Source: Lytechinus pictus
Taxonomy: Eukaryota; Echinodermata; Echinoidea; Temnopleuroida; Toxopneustidae
DNA length: 64,000 bases
Direction of reading: 5' to 3'
Assembly (NCBI RefSeq): GCF_037042905.1
Contig: NC_087262.1
Location: forward strand, 23,638,001 to 23,702,000
Part shown: positions 12,449-26,500 of the stretch, in pieces
How the letters are laid out: every line of letters starts with the position of its first letter
How positions within the stretch are numbered: position 1 is the first letter of the stretch
Made by a program: the position numbers and the translations under genes
Notes under the pieces: model-generated
Database searches by the model: none
The model's input: only the letters and a program-made list of their open reading frames with translations
Told to the model about the DNA's origin: nothing

Positions 12449-14049
12449 GGTGTCATCCGTCAAAACGACGATGCATGCTCGTAGAGGGGGGAGAGATGAC
12501 GATAGCCTATTCGACGCGAGACAGAGAGTCCTTATTTCTTCGTAGTGACAATGCACGCGAGCTGCATTGTCTTATACGAGCTCGGTTCAGATTTACGAAG
12601 GACAGATCCCGTGCCATACAGTTTATGTATGGATATGCCTATGGGTTATTGCATGAATGCATTGTTGTGTTGAGAAAAGTCAGTGCGTCGATAATAATAT
12701 ATAAGTATTGTTCAGAAAATAATTTTATGCGTGTCGCTTCGCAGTGCATCAAAGTGTATCAAAGCATAAAACCGTAGCCTTCAGCCAAGGCACTCGGCGC
12801 TGTATATCCCTATTAAAATGCTTTGCGGCGCTCGTTTCATCAAACCCTGGATCGGCAGACAAGCAGCGCGCGAGGACTTGACCAAAGGCGAAAAAAGCAG
12901 CTGTACAATGTGTGACCTTTGGCATTACTGTCGAGGCTGCGACACATAAGAATCAGTCATGACCAAGCATGTATGGAGAAAAGGGGGATTCTGGAAGGAG
13001 ATGCTCATGCCATATGGAGCTATTACTGTAATAGCTCTATGCTCATAACACATGTTATCAGAGGCTGACAATGTGAACGTCATAGCATTATTTACATTTT
13101 TGATCATCAGGGAGAGGGGCGCGAAAGGAGTGACATAGGGGGATCAAGGGGGCCCGCCCCCCCCCCCCCTCTATCGGCGGAGCAAAAACAAAAAAACAAA
13201 AAGGAGGAAAGAAAACAAAAGGAAAGCCGGGGGGAAAGAGAGGAGAAAAAAAGAAGAGGAAAACAAAAAGAGGAGGAAGACGAGTGAATAAAATAAGGTT
13301 AGGGGAATTAGACTTGGGGGGGGGGGAGAATCTTTCATATCACTGTAGAAAATTTTCGCTCGCGCTTCGCGATCACATTGCATGTTTGATGTCTGAAGAC
13401 TATCATTTGCATACACTTTCGAGAGATGAGATTACTCTTATCTATTTTACGATCATACATGCGAAATGTTGACATGCACGTTGAATATTTTTTTACGAAA
13501 ACCAAATTGTCGTGAAATTGATACATTGTTATAATTAAAAAAACTGTACAAACGTTCATTAAAAACATTTTTTTCTAGTATCTTCAAGAAGATGGGTAAA
13601 ACAGAAATTGGTCTATAATTAACAATATCTTTACAGTCACCCTTTTGGAAAATTGAACAATTTTAGCTATTTTTAACTTCACCATATTCAAAAGACATAA
13701 TATGACACAGTTGAAGGACACGTTGATAATTACATTTTTTCACAATAGATGGGATAATATCATCAGAGCCACAGGAAGAGCAGATCTTTAGTATTTCATA
13801 TATATTGGTTGGTCCAAAGTATATCTATGAAAATTTTTACACTGAGGATGTTTTATTTGTCTAAAATTTCATGATGCCAGAAGAAATCCATGGTTTCTAG
13901 AATCTTTTTTCCACTGTTAACTGTAGGAAGACATTCATTATAAGCATTATACAAATGGAGTAAAACAGATCATAGGCATGATTGTCATCGTTGGATGCGA
14001 TTGGTTTCCAGTCTAATCAGCTCAATTTCTTTTTTAAGCAATTGACCCC
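12449..14049. other. 5' flank of the orphan exon and unclassified repeat
   Basis: Upstream of the transporter-like exon no further exon is clear. At 13140-13400 a C-run, purine-rich tract and TTTTCGCTCGCGCTTCGCGA match a repeat also present at 57930-58150 (shared CGGCGGAGCAAAA and GGAGGAAGACGAGTGAA). From 13400 to 14049 nothing is recognised. Confidence 0.5.
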
Positions 14050-14170
14050 AGAGGCCCGTAACGCAAAGCTTAGCAATGATCGTAGAACATTTTTCTACGA
14101 TTGATTCCATATTGACTACAATGTACAATCAATCGTACGATTAAGTGCTGACCTTTGTGTTACGGGACCC
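14050..14170. mobile_element. Short MITE with GGGCCCGTAACGCAAAG-type ends
   Basis: The left end is GGCCCGTAACGCAAAG and the right end CTTTGTGTTACGGGACC. The inside folds through TACGATTGAT-ATCAATCGTA. A relative of its right end is at about 22200-22230. Confidence 0.7.
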
Positions 14171-14280
14171 AGAATCATTTATCATTCTCTTCAGATGGGC
14201 CTTGAAATGAAAATATTATTAAACTTTTTTTGCAACATAAGATATTGGGAAATGATCTTAAAAGCAAAGAAACTTGTACT

Positions 14281-14659
14281 GCGGGATAATAATAATAATA
14301 ATAAGCATTAATTTATATAGCGCAGCTTTTATATGGATATATTCAGCTGCGCTTGTTCAGAGCTCTTTTTACATATGTCTACGCAGCATATTTTCTTAAC
14401 TAAAGAGATATGTTTTTAATTTTGATTTGAAGAGAGCCAAGGATGGAGAGCTTCTTATATCAATTGGCAGGCTGTTCCATAGTTTGGGGGCAGCAAGTGC
14501 AAATGCACGATCACCAAGTGTGAATTTTGTTTTGTGAAATGGGATCTGAAACAATAATTTATCTGTGGAACTAGTTCGCAGGCTTCGACTGTGTGATTGG
14601 GTACTAGTGGCATATGGAGAGACACTCTCAAAATACCAAGCTGCAAACTTATAAAACAT
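14281..14659 (-). mobile_element. 3' end of a non-LTR retrotransposon (CR1/L2-like)
   Basis: The frame at 14396-14659 carries the reverse-transcriptase C-terminal tail pattern GDRAFALAAPKLWNSLPIDI, then FKSKLKTYLF and a stop. It is followed by a 3' tail GCGCTATATAAATTAATGC and (ATT)n ending near 14285. This is a 5'-truncated dead copy. The tail is shared with the SINE at 27585-27880. Confidence 0.85.
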
Positions 14660-15834
14660 TTGTAATGGATTACAATACTAAAGAAGTCGCATCCATGATC
14701 ACCAAACTTAGAATAGAAGTATTCCAAATGAGTGAAGAAAGTCTATATACGAAATTCAAGATTCGAGAATATTTTTGTTTTCGCAAGAACCAACATTTCC
14801 CCGGTCATATCCTGGTATGAATAGGCAATTTCGTTATGAGGCAAATAGGGGGTCAGATCTTTTTTTTACAAAAATCCAATTTTATGATTGATTTTGCCAT
14901 ATTATTCAGAAAATAATATCATATTTTACCCTTCTCTTTTTCCTTTTCTTTCATTTCTCTTTTTTTTTTGTCTTGGTCTGAAAAGGAAGGAGGCACAGTA
15001 TGTTTCTGTTGACTCCCGTAGGAACTTGGCAGGACAGATTTTGTTGGTAAACGCCAAGCTGGTATGGCGCTCGTGCTAAAAGGTTGCTTGATATAAGTCC
15101 CGAGCGAGTGAAGTGAGCGAGAAATAAAATCACCTTTTCATGAGAATCTAACTTTGAGATAGATTTTTACTTGAAATTCAGAAAAATAATTTACACTTTT
15201 CCTTTGCTTTTCTTTCTTTCCTCCTTTTTTTGTATGCGGGTGGGGTCCGGGGACGAAGCCCTCGGAAGATCTTGATATTCAAGCCATTTTAAACCTTACC
15301 GATGGCCGCTATTTTTAATCAAATCGCGTGTGTGTATATATCGTTTTCACACAACACATCGAATTCAACGCAGTTGAATAGTAATCAAAATATTTTTAGG
15401 GGGCACACCATAGCATATGCAGGCCGGAACACTTTTAAAAAGTCGCCAGCGAGCGAAGCGAGCAAGAAAGGAAAATGGCCTTTTGAAATGAAATTCTAAT
15501 TATGTAGTAGATGTTTACATCATAGCAAATAACATGTCATATTTCATTGTTTTCCATTCATTCTATTTCGTTGCCTCCTTTATTCTTATTTTCCCACTGT
15601 ACGCCAGTGCTCTCTTCCTCTTATTCCTTTTCTCTCTCGCTTTCCCTCTTCAATATCTTATCTTTCTCCCCCTCACTCTCACTCATGTAAACCTCTCTTT
15701 TAAGAAATTATTATAACGCAGAAGATTACATCAATTTTTTCAATTTACTTGTGGAATTTCCTTTTGAAAAGGTTTACATTTTTTACCACAAATAAGACAA
15801 TACAATGGATGAATTTCATTTAAGATAATATCTT
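14660..15834. other. No gene seen
   Basis: The stretch has repeats with GCGAGCGAAGCGAGCAAG-like motifs (15098-15125 and 15445-15465) and T/C-rich tracts. No exon was recognised. Confidence 0.5.
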
Positions 15835-15840
15835 TTTATT
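15835..15840 (-). promoter_or_regulatory. Candidate poly(A) signal AATAAA
   Basis: AATAAA reads on the minus strand at the edge of a 7.6-kb stretch downstream of the CDP-DAG synthase stop. It is a candidate distal poly(A) signal only; AATAAA is common in AT-rich DNA. Confidence 0.3.
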
Positions 15841-18800
15841 CATTTCATACAACTTTATACAATGCAAATCTCTGGCTAGGCTAAATTGACCATTGCACAC
15901 TGTAACACAGAAACCGATCCCTGTAAAGAACTTGTTTTCTCCTAAAATACAAATAAATATGCTATTTTCCATTTAAGATTACACCAATTAACACAAATGC
16001 TATTTTTTTTCACAAAATGTAAAAACAAATCATATACATCTACATGTACATGCAATAAATTATGTAATCATAAAAAAAAAAACAAAGAGGAAAGTAAATT
16101 TTGAACTATACCAGTATATAAATATAAGATTTAACTATTTATGCATACAACGTAATTCGTGAATGAAAATAGGTTTTCACAATGAACAAAATAACCAAGC
16201 AATTTCAAACTATGAATTTATGATGGCAATTTGTGACACATGAACAGAATCAATACAGTATATGTATGCATTACAAATTATGTTATTGTAGTAATTAAAA
16301 AAATGAACACATGCGTTAGAACTAATAAAAATACCTAAAAATGTCCCAGGAATACTTTTTTTTTCATCATGGGTCAGCAAATCTGAAATTCCAAATCATG
16401 TCTGACAGCACAACTTTAAATGAGCACAACTACCATTTCATGTCTAAATTTACACGAACTCCATTATCACATTGCGTCATCGAAATTCAAAATGCTTTAT
16501 AAAGAGAAAGTCTTTAACTTCAGCAAATAAACACCAAAACACACCACAATAAATTGATTAGGAAATCAACAATATATTCACTATATTGCTACATGAATGA
16601 CATCCCATAATAATGATCAATTAGTCATATCAATTAGTCATATTTACCCTACAGTGAAAATATACAAGGTGGTCTTCTACTGTAACTTATACTTAAACAT
16701 GTTAGCGTTATCACTTACAATGTGCATGTGCAAAAAACGTGTCACATAGTGGGAGGGGGATAGTGGCTTTGCTTTCTATATTAATTACAGTGAAACAAGG
16801 TTTTTGCTTTCTAGTATGCTTAAGTTTCGAATGTGTTGTTATTCATTTAGTATTGTGCAGATGATTTGTTTGGATTGTTGCCAGGGGTGGGAGGGGAAGG
16901 ATATTCTTTTAATTGTTTTAATACAGTTTTAGTTTTACATTTTGGCTGGGAGATGGCGGCCTGTGAATTATGTGCCAGCAGGCAATGTCCCTTGAACTGT
17001 AGGTGAACGGCCATGCCCAGTCAGATGATTTTTTGGAATTGTTGCCAGGGATGGATGTTTAAAATAGTTTTAGTACATACATGTATGTTACAAACATTTA
17101 AGTACTAGAATTTCTGACTATTGACAACTACCCTTGATATTACAGTTGGCATAAAACAAGTTTAATCAACTAAAAAAAATAAGCAAAATGATAATCAGTA
17201 CCCATTATCAATGTTATTTCATTGTATCTTGGGGAACCATTAAAACAGAACATTAAAATATTAAAGAAACTTAACATCATCAGCCAATAAACAGGTGACA
17301 CGAAATTAACTTAAGCCTGATCAAATGCACTAATTGCAATCCATCCAATTAATATGGCTATTTTACTAAATAAAATAAAAGTCATGATTTCATTGAACTG
17401 ATTGCAATCACAAATGATTTAGTGATTCACCAATCATTTCCTGATCAACAAGACCTACTCACAAAGTATGATAAGAAATACCAAATGCTAGAATGAAATA
17501 TGAGGAAGGGGGCGTTGTATGAAATTATTAATGGTTACTCTGCCATTAATTGTAACTGTCATGGTTACAAGGCTGTCATGGTTACAAGGCTCTACAACCA
17601 ATCAAAATCAAGGCTCTTATGTAAATGAGTATCAGAAAAATACCATGAGTTGTTAGATATTAGTTATATGCAACCAATCCAGGACATTTGAGATACTAAA
17701 ACCCTAACATCTATATCAGCCATTATTCACTCTTGAAAATTTTCAGAAGTTAAATGGTGACCTTGACTGTATGAGAAACACCACACATTTATATGCTACA
17801 AATCCCTTGCTAGCCAACACAGCATACACACAAAGAGATTGGATGCACTACAAAGATCTAAACAGGTTTAATATAGGATTCACATTGTTCCTGAGTTATT
17901 GGAGCAATGTGAATTGGGCAAAAAAATGTAAACAATTTTATCACATAAAGAAAAGAATTAGCATCAATCAAAATACCAGAAAGACAGATATTTATTCCAC
18001 AAAGTGATGTGATAAAATTGGTGGAGACACACATCCCTTAATGATGATATAATTTTTTTAGTACACAATACGTTCTACACAGCTCCTTTAGAGTATGAAA
18101 GATTAAGGTAGGATCATGGAATATAAATTCTATTTCTTTGTGGCTTTTGGTAAAACCACAGGAAAACAACCGCTGCTAGATATGATAAGTATCTTGGTAT
18201 ACTTGGGACTCTCTCTTTGTAATGATGAACAGTGGGAAGAGGTCATATATACTTAAAATTACAGATATTCTGACAAGAGTAACAAATTATTTGTGATCGG
18301 GGTGGGGTCACAATATCTCCAAATTTGCAGAGGCCGACAAGGAGGGGTGATTATTTTAGAGGTCTCTAATCATAATCATGTTCACTTTCACATGATCAAG
18401 ACTGGATTTATAAGAAGTGGTACTGGGTATCCACATTTACCTCACCCCCTCCCCTCCTCTCCCCTCCCCTCCTCCCTCCCCTCTTCATAAGGCTATCAAA
18501 GGAATGGATTATATATTCTACTCACATGAACAGCAATATGGAAATAACATGCTAAAAGGTGTTAACCTCTACAATGTCTTTAAAAATAGTTAATACTGGC
18601 CCAACTTTGCTCATTATATACATACTCCTTCCTATCATATGATACAAATGTTAAAAAGATTTTTTTTAAAATACCCTTCAAATGAGGACATGCACAATCG
18701 CTGGGTCTCAGGAGGGAATGCAAGATGATCATTTGCATTCATGAAATATTACTTACAAATTGAAATTTACTATTTATGGATCAATTATACTACAACTATT

Positions 18801-18884
18801 AATGATATCAGTTGCAAAATGCTATCCTGCAATCAATTTATTTCTTTTATTGAATTCATTGCAAAGAGTTATGGGCCCGTCTAT

Positions 18885-19345
18885 CAAAGAGTCGCGATTG
18901 ATCCCATCAATCGCAACTATGGAAGGCCAGCAACATCAACATGTACATGTATTATTCATGTTTGTTCAAAATACTTTCTATGATGTACATGTATATTCAT
19001 GCATTCATTGTTTTCTTGAAAATTCACTGCGTTTCCTTTTGTTTACAAAGAACACTGTGCAAATTTCCTGTAGAAAAAAGTTATAGCACTGATGGATTTC
19101 CATAGAGTTATGATTGATCCAACCAATCACAACTACATGTATGGAAAGCCAGCAATGTCAACATCAAAAGTACAAGTTTGATCAAAGTACTTTATAGATA
19201 CAATGTACATGTACATTCATACATTCACTGTTTTCTTGACAACTCAGTGTGCTTCTCTTTGTTTTTAAAGGACATTGTGCAAATTTCCTAAAGAAAAATT
19301 TATGACATCGATGGATTTCTATATACTTGAGGTTGATCGGATCAA
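18885..19345. repeat. Two tandem ~230-bp units with hairpin ends
   Basis: Unit 1 (from about 18885) and unit 2 (from about 19110) share GATTGATCC-ATCAATC-CAACTA-TGGAA-GCCAGCAA, then TGTACATGTA, CATTCATTGTTTTCTTGA and TGTGCAAATTTCCT. A third partial start (GGTTGATCGGATCAATCGTA) follows at 19330. Confidence 0.8.
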
Positions 19346-21925
19346 TCGTAACTCTTTGTAAGATGAAACCCTGGTAGATTGGGGGATGCAAAATTGACTG
19401 CAATAGGCAGTTACTTGGTTAGTGCTTGTTCGTACATGTAGCAGAGGATGAGAAAATACATTGCTTGAAGTAAGAAATTTGGAGTCTAGTACAAACCTTT
19501 GTCACCATTACTTATCACTTAAACTTTATTAAAGTGGACATGATTTATCCAAAGGTAGAAACAGATTTGGCAATATTACGATTAATTGAGTTAGCATGTA
19601 CAAAAATAGAAATGAAAAAATATGCGTAAAATCTAAAACTTATAAAAAATTCTTTCCTAAAACTAAAAAAGATTTATAAAGAAAAATCAAAATTAAAGAA
19701 AAGCTCTGCCATCGTGTTCAGGTTTACCTAAGAATTGGATCAAAATATTTAAGAGTCACAAGAATAACAATGCAACATATTTTCTGAAATTCATACAAAC
19801 ACTTGAATATCATTTTCAAGATGAATTTAACTTTGTACATAAATATTTCTTCAATAGATAAACATATGACGCCAGCATCACACCTCGTTTTTCTCTACTA
19901 ATTTTTCACAAAGACAACATCTATATGAGTTTTTGAGTTTCTTTCTTCCATTACCAGTCAAAAGTACATGTACATCAATGCTTCAAACTTTTGACAACTT
20001 TTTACCAATTCTCCAGCACTTCTAACTGTGACTTTTCCAAGTGATGTTTTGGTTTGGGACAAATAAGTAGAGCATAAAGAAATAATATGTAAAATATGCT
20101 TATTACCTGCAAGATTTGACCATGTGAATACCAAAAACTGAATTTTAAAAGAAAAGTTTTGCAGCACATATTAGCTTTTCTTCCGTGATTGATAAAGCCT
20201 TTTTAATTATCTAATAAACCAATTTATTCAGTAAGACCAAAAAAAGTTAATCTTACAATGTATCTTACATTTAGTCAACACAATGATTCTTCTCACAACA
20301 AGACCCTAGAACATCAATATAAAACAGTGCAAACAATAAATAAATATTATCCTATACATACATATTCATTCATTTTATAAACCATTCCTACGACAGCAAG
20401 TATGCATCAAATATTTCATTAATTACCAAACTCCATATTTCTCAATAAATCATTATTCTAGATTCTTAAAAACTAAATAATCATGATTCAATCCCTATGA
20501 ACATTTTCCGTAAAACTTTAAATCTTACATACCTGTTCAAAATTTAAAGATCAACAAAGAAACATTTTCTAATTTTTCAGGAACAGCAGAACTTTTCAAA
20601 TAATGTACAAGAGAGCATTACTGACTCCTGTTCTTTATTGTGTAAGTTGACTTAAATGGTAAAAAAAAAGAATCTAAAGAATTCATGGACTTATTTTGGT
20701 GATATTAATTTCTTTCAAAACTATTAGTATCTGAATTTCCTTATTGAATTCTCCATATAATCACAAATAAAATCAATTTACAATCCTTAAAAACTGGTGC
20801 ACACTATGCGATTCATTGCAATCTGATTTTCAAAGAAATTATAATAACATTTGATATGAACATTCAATTCAATAAAAACTTAGCGATCAGAGATAAGAAT
20901 AGTGGTAGGACTACTGAAATCAAATTTCAGTCAAGTTCAAGCCTCCCTGTACGAATAAAAGCAAATTAAATCAAAATCGTAATGACATCATCATCGGCTG
21001 TGACTTGAAGCCGATTGGGAAATTACTCTGACAACAGGGCTTGCCACAAAGCAAAATTATGATTTTATTTTACCTAACATTATGCCAAACTTCAAATAAA
21101 GTAATTTTTCTTGTTGGAACTTTCATATTCAGTGCAAAAGGCAATTCATTAAGAAATCGCATCATATCAGATCGCATAGTTTGCGCTGGCCTTAATATAC
21201 ATGTAATCCACCATTTTATATTCTCTTACTGAAATGCATGCACTTATCAGATATTTTTCACTGACTTCATTAATACTGCAAATTACTAATAGTTGCACGC
21301 TTGACATATACAACACGAAGAACAACATAAAGACAATATGGTCTTTCTAATATTCACATACAAAAATCTTTGGGCTTTATTGTTCAGCATTTTTTTTTCT
21401 ATTAGGTCCCCAGTTTTCTACTTATTCAACTCTTTCAGCAAATTCTGCATTCTTGTGTTCTTACAATCAAATTCTTTTTTCTTTGACAGCATGTAGAAAC
21501 CATATGAAATGTAACTTTTGATACCAAAACTTGTTGAAATGGTACATATTTGCTGAGATGCAATGCGACTTCGTGGGCCCATCCTAATCAGTGCAAATAA
21601 ATTTATTTATATCAACTGCAGAAGAAAAATATCATCTTACTGGATTTTTCTTTGATTATGATTTACTGTATGTTGTTTTTGCTTTATTTACATGTAGGTT
21701 AAAAATGTAATTAATCAATATTTCTGCCCTCAAAATTCATCACATTTTCCATGAGATCCATGAGATTCTGTGTTCTTCCAGGATTTGATTTTTGACAGAT
21801 AAATTTGAGTTTGTTTTCCGTATCGCAGATAACTGGGGACTTCTATCACTAATAGCATCATAGTACATTCAATATTCCACATCCCAGATGAGGTATAAGT
21901 GGTGATGGTGATTTTTTTTTTTACA

Positions 21926-22100
21926 TGAATGCTTGTCACCAAGCAACCAGAGGACCAATGGCCTAAGTTCCTCTCTGAGGGACCTGGAAATGAGGATTTA
22001 AATGCCTTACTAAAGGGCACTAGCACACCAAGTGGGTATCGATCCCGGTCACCGGAACACAAAACACCCCCCTTTTTACCGACTAAGCTATCGTGCCTTG
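21926..22100 (-). mobile_element. tRNA-headed SINE
   Basis: On the minus strand there is an A-box-like TAGCTTAGTCGGTAAA (22075-22090) and a B-box-like GGGATCGATACCCA (22033-22046), followed by a short body. It is a SINE head rather than a folding tRNA. Confidence 0.7.
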
Positions 22101-22231
22101 AAATGGGGACCAGGGCTGACATTTGATTGGTTCCTGGTCAGTAATTTGAACCAAATACGTGCTTAACATTGATCTTGATTAGTCAGTTGATTTAGCGATT
22201 GATCGCTAATCTTTGTGTTACGGAGCCCTGG

Positions 22232-22380
22232 TGGGCGTTTCATAAACTGTTCATAAAGTTACGCACCACTGTAACATGTTCTCAGTTCATAATATCAATT
22301 ATACAGGGATAACACAAGAAAGGATCACCAGTCGTGCGTAAAGTCATTCATATCTTACGAACAGCTTTATGAAACACCCA
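22232..22380. mobile_element. MITE with GTTTCATAAA ends
   Basis: The left end GTGGGCGTTTCATAAACTGT and right end ACAGCTTTATGAAACACCCAC are inverted. The element at 25252-25435 belongs to the same family. Confidence 0.75.
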
Positions 22381-22732
22381 CCTGGGCCCCGTACTAAAAA
22401 GCTGAGTAATTGATTGCAGAGCCAATTTCTACGATTGATTACATTGACTATTGTGTACAATCAATAATAAATATAAGACCCACAATCAAACACTGAGCTT
22501 TTATGATAAAGGGACCCAGTTAATATGCAAGGCTTCTGTACTAACGACAGGATAAAGATAATGCACTGCTGTGGGATGCTGAGAGACTTCTAATAGAGGA
22601 AGAGGTTGGCGCTATGTCAGTAAGTAGAGTTTTAAAGGAGAACTGAACCTCAAGCTCTTAGTACAAAGCGATTTTCCTGTCATAGATTTATGAGTAATAG
22701 GATAGTCTTGGTGCATATACAACTCTCTTATC

Positions 22733-22789
22733 AAAGCTTCACAGTATTTTTCTGATATAACTTACATTAGAAAAATACTGTGAAGCTTT
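22733..22789 (-). other. Perfect 21-bp-stem hairpin, 15-nt loop
   Basis: Arms 22733-22753 and 22769-22789 are exact complements (AAAGCTTCACAGTATTTTTCT), with loop 22754-22768. It lies about 655 nt past the stop codon of the CDP-DAG synthase gene, so it would be in its 3' UTR if that is transcribed. The arms are too perfect for a typical animal pre-miRNA; a young mini-inverted repeat is an alternative. Confidence 0.6.
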
Positions 22790-23443
22790 CATTTTGAAAT
22801 TGTGATGGTCATTCTAATAATTTGCAACATCAAGATTTTCTCTAGCAAAATCACCAATTAGGCCTTGAACACCACCCTCTTTGGCAAGCCCTGCTGAGCT
22901 GTTTTTATCTCATAAGTTGACATCTTCAACCAACACAATGCACCAAATATGCTACCAACCAATGAAAGTGAACCAACCCTTGTGAATACAATCAATACTG
23001 ACCATTGTGAAATTGAGCATTAAAATAAATTTCAACTCAGAACCGCTTTTCAACCTTCTGACAATGATTTCCTCCATTCCCCTATTTCTCAGGATAAATT
23101 GCGCTACAATTCTGTCATTGTTGTCTACCTTTCCTTTAAATGTGTATGGGAACATTGGCATAACAGTGGTATCACCATACCACCATCAAGTTGATTGCAA
23201 AGCTGAAGTATTGGGGTTATATTTATAGTACAAGAGATTATGCACATTTTGTTAGATAGTGAGCAGTGCAGCTAGGAATTCTTTTTGTGCAAGACACAGA
23301 CAATAAACTAATAGTCACTCAAATATCAACCTCACTCTGACCTATCCTCCCTGTATCTATTGACAGCCTTGTCCCTGATATACATACTCCCTCCGCCACT
23401 GACTAGGGAGCCCTCTGTTGTCTCGTCATGGAGAGTTGGGGAT

Positions 23444-23561
23444 TCAAGCCTCTATCGCTCCTGTTTTGATGAGATTTTCTTTCAGCTGGTTGAAAACGTA
23501 AAGTTGTTGCTCCTGGGAGAGGTTTAGGATTTGCTGCGCGAGCTTCGTTGGGTTAGCAGTT
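23444..23561 (-). CDS. CDS1/CDS2: CDP-DAG synthase exon 13 (C-terminus and stop)
   Basis: This exon completes codon 415 and covers residues 416-453 and the TGA. It carries [10 protein letters not shown] and [10 protein letters not shown], equivalent to the PNPSKL and DQQLHIFN blocks of vertebrate homologues, a soluble C-terminal tail. The acceptor TTTTTTTCAG has a strong pyrimidine tract. Confidence 0.95.
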
Positions 23562-26500
23562 CTGAAAAAAAGAGGAAGATAAATAGGAAGAGTCAAATAG
23601 GAGAGTTGTTGGTAACATTGCCAATAGGAGGACCGCCATAGCACAAGCGTTTCTGACATTCAAATACCCATAACTTTCTCATAATTCATTCCTTTTTCCA
23701 GAGCTACCAACCTGGACAAGAACATATCAGTATTTTTAATGCTGAAAATAAGTATATTGGTGAGGAAATCAGTATTTTCAAAGAAATACCACAGGACAAG
23801 ACATGATGAAATATTTTCAAAGAAATACCATAGGACAAGACATGATGAAATATTTTCAAAGAAATACCACAGGACAAGACATAAAACTGAAACTTTGAAA
23901 ATCTGTATTTGCATGAAACCATCAGTATTCTTCTCATCTTTTCAGTACTAAATATTGAAAATCTGTACTACTTGGCAGCTCTGTGTTTATTAAACTTTCA
24001 TTGACCTGCTCTTTGATGATCCTGTTTTATAGAATTCAATTAATTTGAAGGATAACATTCTCCTTTGATAGCACATTGAGTAAGAAGACAAATACTTACT
24101 TGAGGAAAGTTTGGATGTATACATAGAGGAATGAAGCCATTAGGAACTGACAGTCAAACCTGTCCATGATACCGCCATGGCCAGGAAATACATCACCAAA
24201 ATCCTGCAAAGAAGAAATTAAACAAATGATCAGATAATAAGATACACTCATTGGTGTCAGATCTTGCAGAGCATGTGCATGTTACAGACCTACCAACCTT
24301 CTCCAACAAAAAAGGGTATTCTAAGAAGAAAAAAAAAAGTATTTTTTGACAAAAAAAATAGTATTTTCAAAAATTTGTCTCAACGTAACAATCACCAGCC
24401 TGTTGTGGTGAGATCGGTGAAAAAACATGTGAAATGACTCTACTTGAAAACTTGATAATTCACCCTTTTAAACATGTGCTCGTAGGCAAGAATTTACTTG
24501 TTCTTTTCATGCAACAAGTTACTGGCCTTACAGTGATTTTTACCGGTCTGGGACCAGCGCTAGTGTCATAGTGTCATGCGCTGTGTATAATACATACTCC
24601 ATGATTGGAAATTTTTAAAAAAAGTAACAAATCATACAAGAAAAGTATTGGTGCATTCATAGCAAAAAATGAGGAACAAATACTCTAAAAAGGAAACGGT
24701 TGGCATGTCTGATGTCATACTTGAAGGAGCTCCAGACTTTGAACCCCAATATCCCAGTATTCTGTAAATCCCTTCCTAAAATTATTCTACCAGGCAATTC
24801 CATAGAGCGTGTTTGTCTGACCCCCTACATTTAGGAATTTCCTGAAATGACTTCCTATTTTTTTTTCAATTTCATATGAAAAGTTGTAATATATCCAATT
24901 ATCGTGGCTTAAGCAATTCTTAGAGTGAAATAAGAATGGACAAAATTGGGATTTGGATGTACAAAAAGATTGGTTATATCAAGGAATTACCCTAAAATAT
25001 ATTTTATTTGGTATACTTACAACATCTTGGCCTATATTCTCGAGAGAGGTTTCATATGGACCATAGTACAAAACCATGGACTATGCAATTTCTGGTATTA
25101 TCGTGTTTCAAAGACGTCTTTTTTCCCAAATGCGCACATTTCTAATTGGATTTTTCTTAGTGCATGCGATGAAATAAGCGTAATTATGTACAAAAATTTG
25201 CATAGTCTATGGTTTTGTACCATGGGACAATTGAAATTTCTTGGGAGTACAGGTGGGTGTTTCATAAAGCTGTTCGTAAGTTAAGAGCGACTTTAAGAAC
25301 GACTGGTAAACCTTTCTTACGCACTAAATCATAATTAATGAACATTCAATGGTCAATATCATTTACCATAAGAGAGGATCACCAATCATTCTTAAAGTCG
25401 CTCTAAACTAACAAACAGCTTTATGAAACGGGCCCCACGCCCGTAAGTTTCATTTTGAAGCTTAGGACATGCTTTTTTTAAAAGGTATCAAAAACTTTGT
25501 TTTTGCAGACTTGTGAGTGTTTTGCACTGTGTGTTCATATGTATGATTTCACTTGGATGGTGAGCAGTAAACAGAAAGTTATACATTACCTTGATTTTGA
25601 AAGCTCTCTTGAACCCACTGGCAAAGAAACCTCCGAACGGACTGACTAGGGATGCGAAGAGAGCGATGACAAGAGCATGGATCTGAGCTGGCATCAGGTT
25701 TAAGGTTTCCCAGTATAAACCAACCTACACAAAGACATAGAGGGAAAAATGTTAAGAAACAATATGTCTGCTTCATAATACATGCATATCAGTTGCCCCC
25801 TTATTGTGACGTCACTCACATGTATTAATCCTCAGAAATTTGTCAACGAAAGTGTACTCAACACCGTGAATTGATTATCTAATTTCTCTTTTAAAGTTAT
25901 GACAAACCACATTTAAACACTAGTTTCTCAAGGATCTCATTTATAGGTCTATCGATTAATCCTTGTTCTTCCATATGCTTGGAATTCACTGTTTAGTTTG
26001 ATATATCGTTATTTTTTCCAGTTCTCTTTCTCTCTCTGACAGTCTGTGCTATATATATGTGACCTGCCACCCAAAAACCAACATGAAATGAATATAAAGA
26101 TTTTTATTGAGCTTGAAAATTCATTTCCTAAGCTTTAAAATGATACATAATATGTTGAAATTGATTAACAATAACTATCACAAGTACTTGATTGAATGCA
26201 GAGGAAATTCAGCAAGAGCTTAAAAAATAATGAGAAAACAAGGTTTGAAACTTGTGGGGTTCAGTCAAACATGAGATGTGCATACTGTGTAATCTCAGTG
26301 AAACTTCCAAGCAGTCTGAAAAGTAGTGTCTAAGAAACTCTTGTGTCTTTTCTTTTATTCATCATCACGACTTCAAATTTTCACAGTATGAAGAGGAAGA
26401 ATTGCTCTTACAGATAAGCTATTTTTTTATTTTTGGTTTTTGGAGACTAAATAACTATTTTGTCTATTTACAGAGAACCTTACCTGGCGACTTATTGGTG

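Larger units (their letters stand above)
15841..23443 (-). other. 3' flank or long 3' UTR of the CDP-DAG synthase gene
   Basis: No other gene is visible. The region is AT-rich and less cluttered than the rest, with a few inserted elements listed separately. Vertebrate CDS2 transcripts are known for very long 3' UTRs, so part of this may be transcribed; that is inference. Confidence 0.4.

Noticed and set aside
23774..23890. CRISPR-like direct repeats
   Set aside because: The 39-bp units are contiguous without spacers, in an intron of an animal gene.
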